A program made the translations under genes and the position numbers. The notes below the pieces were generated by a model. It had not been told where the DNA came from. It saw nothing but the letters and a program-made list of their open reading frames with translations, and ran no database searches. A stretch of DNA of 64,000 bases. Source: Camelus bactrianus (Eukaryota; Chordata; Mammalia; Artiodactyla; Camelidae). Where the stretch lies: contig NC_133551.1 in assembly GCF_048773025.1 (NCBI RefSeq), positions 34,674,501 to 34,738,500 of the forward strand, in the 5' to 3' direction. Shown one piece after another: positions 58,061 to 64,000 of this stretch (positions within the stretch are counted from its first letter, which is position 1; each line of letters opens with the position of its first letter).

Positions 58061-58099
58061 CAGCTGATCTAGGTTCCTGCCGACTCGACCTGGTTCACA

Positions 58100-58270
58100 C
58101 TAGCCAGCGCTCTTTGTCCAGCCCTCAGCATTTGTACAGTTCCTTTTCTCATTGGACCTTCGTGATGGTTTTGGGAGGTCAATGGGACAGCTTTTACACA
58201 AGAGAAAAAGGAGCCATGATGAGTGGACGTGGGTCCAGATGGTAGAATCGCGGGAATGCGAGTGATGGTG
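58100..58270 (-). repeat. MIR SINE (diverged, tentative)
   Basis: 'agcatttgtacagttccttt' and the later 'agcttttacacaagagaaaa' resemble reverse-complement MIR with a poorly preserved head. Confidence 0.35.
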
Positions 58271-59019
58271 GGGGCGAAACACTACTATGCAACAGTGTGA
58301 TTTTGGGTCTCGTTTGGGCTGCCAGCCAGGCTTGAAAGGGCAAGGTCCCTTGTCGTAAGAGCTAAAGCTCTCTTCTGAGTCTGGATTCTTTGTCTAAGGG
58401 GTTGTTCATAGTTTTTACGTGTCGGAGCCAAAAGCAGACATTGTGAAGCACTCGGTATTCTATTTGGGCTTATCAGCTCCTGCAGAGAGGCCGGTGCTTT
58501 GGTTCAAGGAAACAAAAGACTTTTATCTAGAAATGGGAGGATGCATTTCCTTTGCTCTGAGTGAGACAGGGTTAGTTAGGACTTTGGGTGTTTCTAAGAG
58601 TGGCAGCGATCCATGGCCTACGTGTAGGAAGCACCAAATATGGGGAGGTGCCTATGAGAGGATTACTAATGCTGCAGATTTGGGAGCAAACGTTGGATCT
58701 GTGGCTGGGCCTCTTGTGAGTGGGGAGCCCTGGTGGGGAGCATCTCTGAGCTCACCTGGAGCACCATCGCTTGCTAGATGGTTGGAGGACTGTTTGCCCA
58801 GTAGTATCACATACAGGATGGATGTAACTGTACGGACGGTGAACACCATGGAGTAATCCCTCATTTTGTGGATATTATATAAACCTCCAAGGTTGTTTTC
58901 AAAACCCCAAGTAGAAAAGAAAACCACCCTCAGGAATGACCAACATTTAATCCCCTCCTGCCTCTAGCAAGTAGGAGCTCAGAGCCAAATTTAATTTGCT
59001 TAAAGAAAATGAAACAATT
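58271..59019. other. Unassigned sequence with a 145-codon frame
   Basis: The plus frame at 58,419-58,856 encodes 145 residues with no domain I recognise and no signal peptide. A minus frame overlaps it at 58,652-58,927. Length alone does not support a gene. Confidence 0.4.
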
Positions 59020-59100
59020 TACTCATTCATTTATTTATTCATTTAACAATATTTATTGAGTTGTTACTGTGAGTCAGTATGAGCTCAAAGAATGTCAGTA
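59020..59100 (-). repeat. L2 LINE 3' end
   Basis: 'catttatttattcatttaac', 'aatatttattgagttgttac' and 'gtgagtcagtatgagctc' match reverse-complement L2. Confidence 0.65.
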
Positions 59101-59214
59101 TGTCCTTCTCTGGACATTTTAACACAACTTGAATAAATGGATGATTTTGCTATTTGGTCTCTATAACGGTTCTGTTTTCTCTGTTACGCTTTCTCTTCAT
59201 GAATCATTTGCTGC

Positions 59215-59300
59215 AGTGTTTGCATAAATCCTACTCTGCCTTCAAAATATGGCTCAGATGCCTCCTTTTCCACAGATGCTTTTTTCTCCCACTTAACCCA
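59215..59300 (+). repeat. L2 LINE fragment (tentative)
   Basis: 'cttcaaaatatggctcagat' and 'gcctccttttccacagatgc' resemble the L2 block before its 3' end. Confidence 0.45.
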
Positions 59301-59959
59301 TAAATTAAGATGTAACTGGGTCTCCGCTTAAGCACTGGCCATGTCTACTTGTGGATCTAGGCATGTCTAAGGGTGTCTGGAAAACTGCAGAGTCAGGCCT
59401 GATGGAAGTCTATCTGGGGGGATACTGAGACACCTCCTGAAAAATAAATCATGTTTCTGCTTGTGGGATCCAGACAAACACATCTCAGCAGGTCTGGAGA
59501 ACCCATAGAGTGACCTTCGATTTTAGGGAGGGGGATAGCAGATTCTCAAGAAATAAAACAATCTCCAGGGAGAAGGAATCCCACGCACAGTTCCTGATAC
59601 AGTGACAAAACTTACCTTCACAGGTCAGAGACAGAGAGCTCTGAATATAGTACAATGTTTGTCATTTGCGTTTGTCTCCTAGCTTGCGAAGGCTGTGTCT
59701 TGGGTACACAGAGTTGCCATATATAAAAACAGAAATAACTACTTTGTTTAAATCTCTGCATTTAAACATGTTGGTAACACCCTCCACCCCTTCGTTACTG
59801 GAGATTTACATGAAAGGAATAGAAACATTCTCCTCCATTTTGCCATAAAATTGTATTGAAGCTTTGGCACATTGAAGTCTCTGAGTCACTGGAGGTGAGC
59901 CTTGGCAGAGCAGAGGTGAAACAGCCATGGGCCTTGGTCTAGGGCTTGATTGGGTGCCC
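59301..59959. other. Unassigned sequence
   Basis: No exon or repeat recognised. Confidence 0.4.
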
Positions 59960-60350
59960 TAGAGGAGCAGTGAACACTGGTGCTGCCTGGTGTCCAGGTG
60001 TAGAACTCGGCAAGGGTGGGTTTGTTCAGAAGGGATACCTGCCTGTGGAATTCCAGGATTGCTTGAAGGAGAAGACTGGAAGGTGCTTAGTGTCAGGCCA
60101 GCGAAGACAAATTGTCATGAAATTTTTTGGTAATTCAGGTAAATGTGATCCAGAAGCAGAAAGTGTGAGTAGAGGACTGATGGAGACAAGGCTGAGGAGG
60201 GTGATAAGGGAAGGTCTTGGACAAACTTGTAGCCAATACAAGGCAGCTTGAATTTACTGTGAAGACAGATCGATTGTGTTTCAGAAAGATCGTTTTGGAG
60301 GCCGGTAGATGACTGATTGGAGATTGGTAAAGCTGAAGGAGAGAAAAGTA
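59960..60350 (-). repeat. L2 LINE internal to 3' region (diverged)
   Basis: 'ggagacaaggctgaggaggg', 'gtagccaatacaaggcagct', 'tgaatttactgtgaagacag' and 'agaaagatcgttttggaggc' correspond to reverse-complement L2 late coding sequence. Confidence 0.5.
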
Positions 60351-60880
60351 ATAACTTGACCTAATTCTCAGTATTTCTAGGGTTGCTCCTGGCAGTGGGA
60401 TGTGCCCAGTCCAGGAAGTGGTAGCATTTCCTCCTCCAGGTCCTCTGGTTGGATGGTCTAACTGTCCAGGGAATAAGGTGAAAACTTAGTCTTTATCCTG
60501 AATTCTTTTTTGATGACTCTGTTTTCCACTCATCGAAGAGTCCCTTAACTTAGAGACCTTTGTTGACTTCTTTTTATGAGTCTTCTTGATAATCAAAGTT
60601 TTTGTCTCAAGAACTAATTCCTGCCTCTATTATAGGCTTAAAGAAGATTGGATTATTCTGGGACAGTAGTTAATAAAGAAACAATGAATGAAATCTCATA
60701 CCTCTAGTTGGATTCTCACCCCTTCCATGTTTTCTCCATTTTGCTCTAAAGTAGCAAGAATACGCCTTTGCTTAAAACTTATGTTTGCTTTTTAGTGCAC
60801 CTCGTAGAGTTTAGTAGTAACATTACAACTAGTGATGTTACAACTGTCAGCTTTCCCTTGACTGAAACACCACACACGCT

Positions 60881-60913
<33 letters not shown>
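60881..60913 (+). repeat. Alternating (GC)n-(CA)n tract, Z-DNA-prone
   Basis: About 11 bases of strict GC alternation run directly into about 11 CA units without losing purine-pyrimidine alternation. A further CACACAC lies just upstream at 60,870-60,877. Confidence 0.92.
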
Positions 60914-60915
<2 letters not shown>

Positions 60916-61897
60916 CTTAGACACCACCCCTGAAGTGCTTGACCCTCTCCCATCAGAAACAGTGGTTCACTATGGTGAAAGATCAGGATATAGGAAGTCA
61001 TGCAGTTTGATGAATTTCACATGGAAATGTTGCTCTTTCTAGAAGGGCTGAGACTCATCAGCCTCACAGAATGGAGGTGCATCGTCCCTTTGTGTCATTC
61101 ACACCTACCTTCAGGATCTATCTACCCTGGGCCTTCAAGAAAGGAAAATATTTCTTTGATCACCTTCTTTTTACTACATGTGGGAATTTTACATGTGTGT
61201 CAGTGAAACACATGTGGCAATGGAGGAAAATTAAATGGGACTTCAAACACTGGGATTATTGTAAGCCAATGCACAATTGATATTATTATTATTATTGTCA
61301 TCCACTTGGAATGGCACTGGACTCACCACTGGTGCTTTCGTGTGATGCATGGTGAAGAGCCACAGGGCGTGAGAAGAGGGATGAAGGATCATGTGGACAG
61401 AGTAGGAGGGTGGCTGTCAAGGACATAATGAGAGAATTGCTGATAAATTTATTACAGTTTTTGGCTCTTTACATGTTTTTATGGCTGACAACTATTTTAA
61501 GATATTGAATTGAAATTGAGCCATTAGAATATTACCTTTGAAAAAGATGATTCAGCTCCTTAAAGCTTTTGATATCTAAACTTTAAGAATATCATCCAGC
61601 TGATTTGTGGTTGTGTAATTTTTCAGAACCCTTTTCTCCAAACAAGTCTGTACGTGTAAAGAAATGCTGGAAGCTTCCATTGTGCTTCGAATCCTCTTCT
61701 ACCCAAACACCATGTTTCCTCAGAAACGATTTAAAATCTTGTGGCCAAGCCATCGTTCAGGACTATTCTTTTCCTCCTCCTGAGAAAGAATCTCCACTGT
61801 CCCATTTTTATTTGTACAAAAAATGGTTAAAATGGACAATGTCATTTTTTTTACCCTGAATGGTGACTGCCAGCTATTAAAATGCTAATTTCCCCAA

Positions 61898-61940
61898 AAA
61901 TACAAAAAAAAAACAAAAAAACAAAAAACCACAAAAACCC
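61898..61940 (+). repeat. A-rich run, possible retroposon tail
   Basis: Several A-runs are separated by single C ('acaaaaaaaaaacaaaaaaa'), preceded about 25 bases upstream by ATTAAA. No upstream element or flanking repeat was identified. Confidence 0.4.
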
Positions 61941-63121
61941 AAGTAGAAGAGCCAGAGACAGCCAGGAAACAGGAGGAATGAAGTCTACCGAGTGATTAAT
62001 CATTTGATCACCAGGTAAGTCTCTGGCACATTACTAATTAGCTCACTTACAAAGCCCTGGACTGAGAAGCCCTGGTTTGATTAAAGAGGTGCCGAGCCAT
62101 TCAAACCCTGATGCTTGAGCTTCTTTTAGGAAACAAAATACGACTTTCCTGCTCAGCTCCTCTCTTTCAACCGTCTGTGATTCCTCAGGCCTCTGACACT
62201 CAGGCGTAGGCACGTAAGTCAAAGAGTGGAAAGCAGGCCTCATTCATGTTTAGAGAATAGGATCTATATTTTAGGACTCTTTTTATTTGCTAATTTGAAA
62301 AAGGGTTGTTTACCACTTGAGGTTGCAGTAAGTACCTGTTGACTGTCGTAGAGCCGCGGCTTGCGACGCCCTGCTACGTGACCGGAGGCACTGGTAGGAG
62401 ACTGCCTTAGGACGAGGGTATAAATCTGTTTTGGCTCCACTCTGTTCCTCTGGGAGGATTTATGGGCTGTGAAAAAGGATATTTGACATGAATAATAAAG
62501 ATCTTCTCAACTTTACTAGGGAATCCACCTTTAAAATATACTCAAGGTTCATTTCGTCTTGGTTAAGCATTTCTATTCTTAGTCAGGTTGAAAGTTTTCT
62601 TTTTCCCCCAAGATTAAAACATCCATCTTCTTCAAGTGGTACTAAATTAGGGCCACCCTTACTACGTGAAGGATGAGAGGTACAGTGGGTTCTTCCTGAT
62701 TTTAGTTTGAATTCTTATACAAGAGATTTGCTTCCTTACCCTTAAATTTGTTGAAAACAACTGAATACTTGCTCAGGTACCCTCATTGTGCTAATGAGTT
62801 TAGCAGCTCCATTGTAGTGTTCTTTGTGGCTGTTACAAGAACAGGGAAGCTGACAGGAACATGTAGCTGGATTAGCTGAAGTACAGGGTAAAGACCAAAG
62901 CCATGTTCTCATCCCATGGTATCCCAGGTTGATGGCATCATGGCTGACATTGTGTCCATTGTGGGTGTCAGATTTTGAAGGGACATTGAAAAAACAACTC
63001 TCCGAGTGAAGGCTGGGGAGGAGAGGACTGTGTGGAGGAAATCTTGTCCTGGGGGAAATAGCTAAGACACCAGAGAAAACTGCAGTGGATATGGAGTGGA
63101 GCAACATGGCACTTGTCTTTA

Positions 63122-63294
63122 TTATTTATTTTATTTTATTTTTTTAAATGTACTTTTTAAAATTATTTTTTGGGGAGGAGGAGGGAGGTAACTAGGTTTA
63201 CTTATTTTATGTTTAGAGAAGGTACTGGGGATTGAACCCAGGACCTCGTGCAGGCTAAGCGTGCACTCTACCGCTTGAGCTGCACCCTCCCCCC
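63122..63294 (-). mobile_element. Camelid-type tRNA-Ala-derived SINE (vic-1-like)
   Basis: On the minus strand the element begins GGGGGGAGGGTGCAGCTC. It has an A-box region (GCTCAAGCGGTAGAGTGC), an anticodon-arm remnant still showing AGC (Ala) and a B-box region (GGTTCAATCCCCAG). An unrelated body and an A/T-rich tail (63,122-63,160 on the plus strand) follow. GGCACTTGTCTTTA is duplicated exactly on both sides (63,108-63,121 and 63,295-63,308). The tRNA-Ala head joined to this body is the camelid family, and it supports the host call. Confidence 0.95.
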
Positions 63295-63424
63295 GGCACT
63301 TGTCTTTAAATAGCTGACAGGTGTCATGTTATACATAGGGTGAAGTGGATTCTTGCCCACCTTGTATCCCAGACATGTAGCCCAGGTCCTGGTGAAGAGC
63401 AATCTAAACAACAGTCATCACCAC

Positions 63425-63625
63425 TTTTGGAGCACGTACGATGTGCCAGTGATTGTAGCAGTGTTTTGCTTGCTGTATCTCCATCAGAAATGATTATTAT
63501 CACCTCCAATTTATAGATGAGGAAACTCAGGGTTGGACAGATCAAGAAACTTATCCAAAGTCACATAATAAATATCTCAGTTAGGATTCAAGCCAGCTCT
63601 CTCTCCAGGCACGGGGCCCTTCTCT
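63425..63625 (-). repeat. MIR SINE
   Basis: 'gtacgatgtgccagtgattg', 'atttatagatgaggaaactc', 'ccaaagtcacataataaata' and 'aggattcaagccagctctct' give a nearly complete reverse MIR. Confidence 0.8.
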
Positions 63626-64000
63626 TCATGGTACTCTGCCTCTCAAGGGACTTCTCCTGATGCTTCAGTGAGGATGGTGTCCTTGGGATCTGGGATGGGG
63701 CTTGGGAGACCAGTTCTATCACTTCTGTCTTTCCTCCTGTGGGTGAGGAATTGAGGTTTGGGGAATGGAGTTTCCACAGCCAGTACGTTCCAGAGTCAGG
63801 ATGAAAACTATGCCTGTTTTTGTATAAAACCCAACCTCTTGATCGTTATGTTCTACCACACTCCTGGTAGAAAAAAATTCCATACATGTGTGTTTCTACT
63901 TTGCCCTGAATGAAATACTGCTGTTTCAAGTCTGAATCACCACTGCATCTACCTTCTGCATAACTTCTAAGAACAAAAATTGTACCAAACTCACCTGGTG
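63626..64000. other. Unassigned sequence to the window end
   Basis: MIR-like words near 63,736-63,800 ('ggtgaggaattgaggtttgg', 'cagagtcaggatgaaaacta') suggest another diverged reverse MIR. No exon was seen. Confidence 0.4.

Larger units (their letters stand above)
60351..63121. other. Unassigned sequence with a CG/CA tract and an A-rich run
   Basis: Contains the alternating tract at 60,881-60,913 and an A-rich run at about 61,898-61,935. A short (ATT)n lies at 61,281-61,296. AT-rich homeodomain-like words ('gtgattaatcatttgatcac', 61,992-62,011) occur near 62.0 kb. No exon is claimed. Confidence 0.4.

Noticed and set aside
58419-58856. 145-codon plus-strand open frame starting MSEPKADIVKHS
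   Set aside because: I looked for enzyme or receptor motifs and found none. An overlapping minus frame exists, and no conserved splice sites were seen. It could be rechecked by protein search.
61605-61859. 84-codon plus frame before an A-rich run as a retrocopy
   Set aside because: ATTAAA precedes the A-rich run, but there is no clean tail, no flanking duplication and no recognised parent.
63190-63294. Functional tRNA-Ala gene
   Set aside because: The tRNA-like part continues into an unrelated SINE body and an A/T-rich tail with target-site duplications, and it lacks a proper acceptor stem end, so it is a SINE head.

Overview
The window looks like a 64 kb piece of a placental-mammal nuclear genome with no recognisable host protein-coding gene. 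The best lineage marker is a tRNA-Ala-derived SINE at 63,122-63,294, with an intact-looking tRNA-like head, a short A/T-rich tail and a perfect 14-bp target-site duplication. It matches the camelid-type tRNA-Ala SINE I know from llama, alpaca and camel. The L1 3' ends (33.9, 47.7, 56.2 kb) have the form seen in cetartiodactyls. A camelid is therefore the most likely source; the species cannot be fixed. No open reading frame outside mobile elements looks like an exon of a known protein, so the window is either intergenic or inside a very long intron.

Layout. 0-5 kb: an AT-rich palindromic microsatellite, an LTR-like GC-rich stretch at about 1.75-2.15 kb, small hAT transposon remnants and an old L1 3' end on the minus strand. 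5-19 kb: mostly unassigned sequence with many short MIR and L2 fossils, MER5A copies at 10.7 and 11.3 kb, two MLT1 LTRs in opposite orientation (12.9 and 13.75 kb), and a 340-bp polypyrimidine tract (15.37-15.71 kb). 19-25 kb: unassigned sequence and a poly(A)-ended retrocopy candidate near 20.35-20.78 kb. 25.7-30.65 kb: a degraded class I endogenous retrovirus (gag, protease, RNase H, integrase and env traces) split by a later L1. 30.7-38.5 kb: a TIR transposon, MIR/L2 fossils, an L1 3' end, another MLT1-type LTR and a homeodomain-motif cluster at 36.1 kb. 38.9-40.8 kb: an old L1 3' half. 42-55 kb: MIR/L2/MLT1 fossils, including an L1 inserted in a MIR with matching flanking repeats. 55.07-55.70 kb: a large imperfect inverted repeat. 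55.8-57.0 kb: an old L1 with a younger L1 inside it. 57.4-58.06 kb: the only CpG-dense stretch, with GC boxes, a possible splice donor and a weak exon candidate. 58-64 kb: L2 and MIR fossils, a Z-DNA-prone CG/CA tract and the camelid SINE.

There is no operon-like or pathway-level logic; what can be read is a history of insertions. MIR and L2 are oldest, then MLT1 and hAT elements, then the retrovirus and older L1s, then the young L1 insertions and the SINE. I found no convincing undescribed biological system. The observations most worth a second look are the inverted repeat at 55.07-55.70 kb, the CpG-rich block with its exon candidate at 57.37-58.06 kb, the retrocopy of unknown parent at 20.35-20.78 kb and the homeodomain-motif cluster at 36.08-36.21 kb. 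All family calls were made by eye from remembered consensus sequences, and boundaries of old repeats are good to roughly 10-40 bases.
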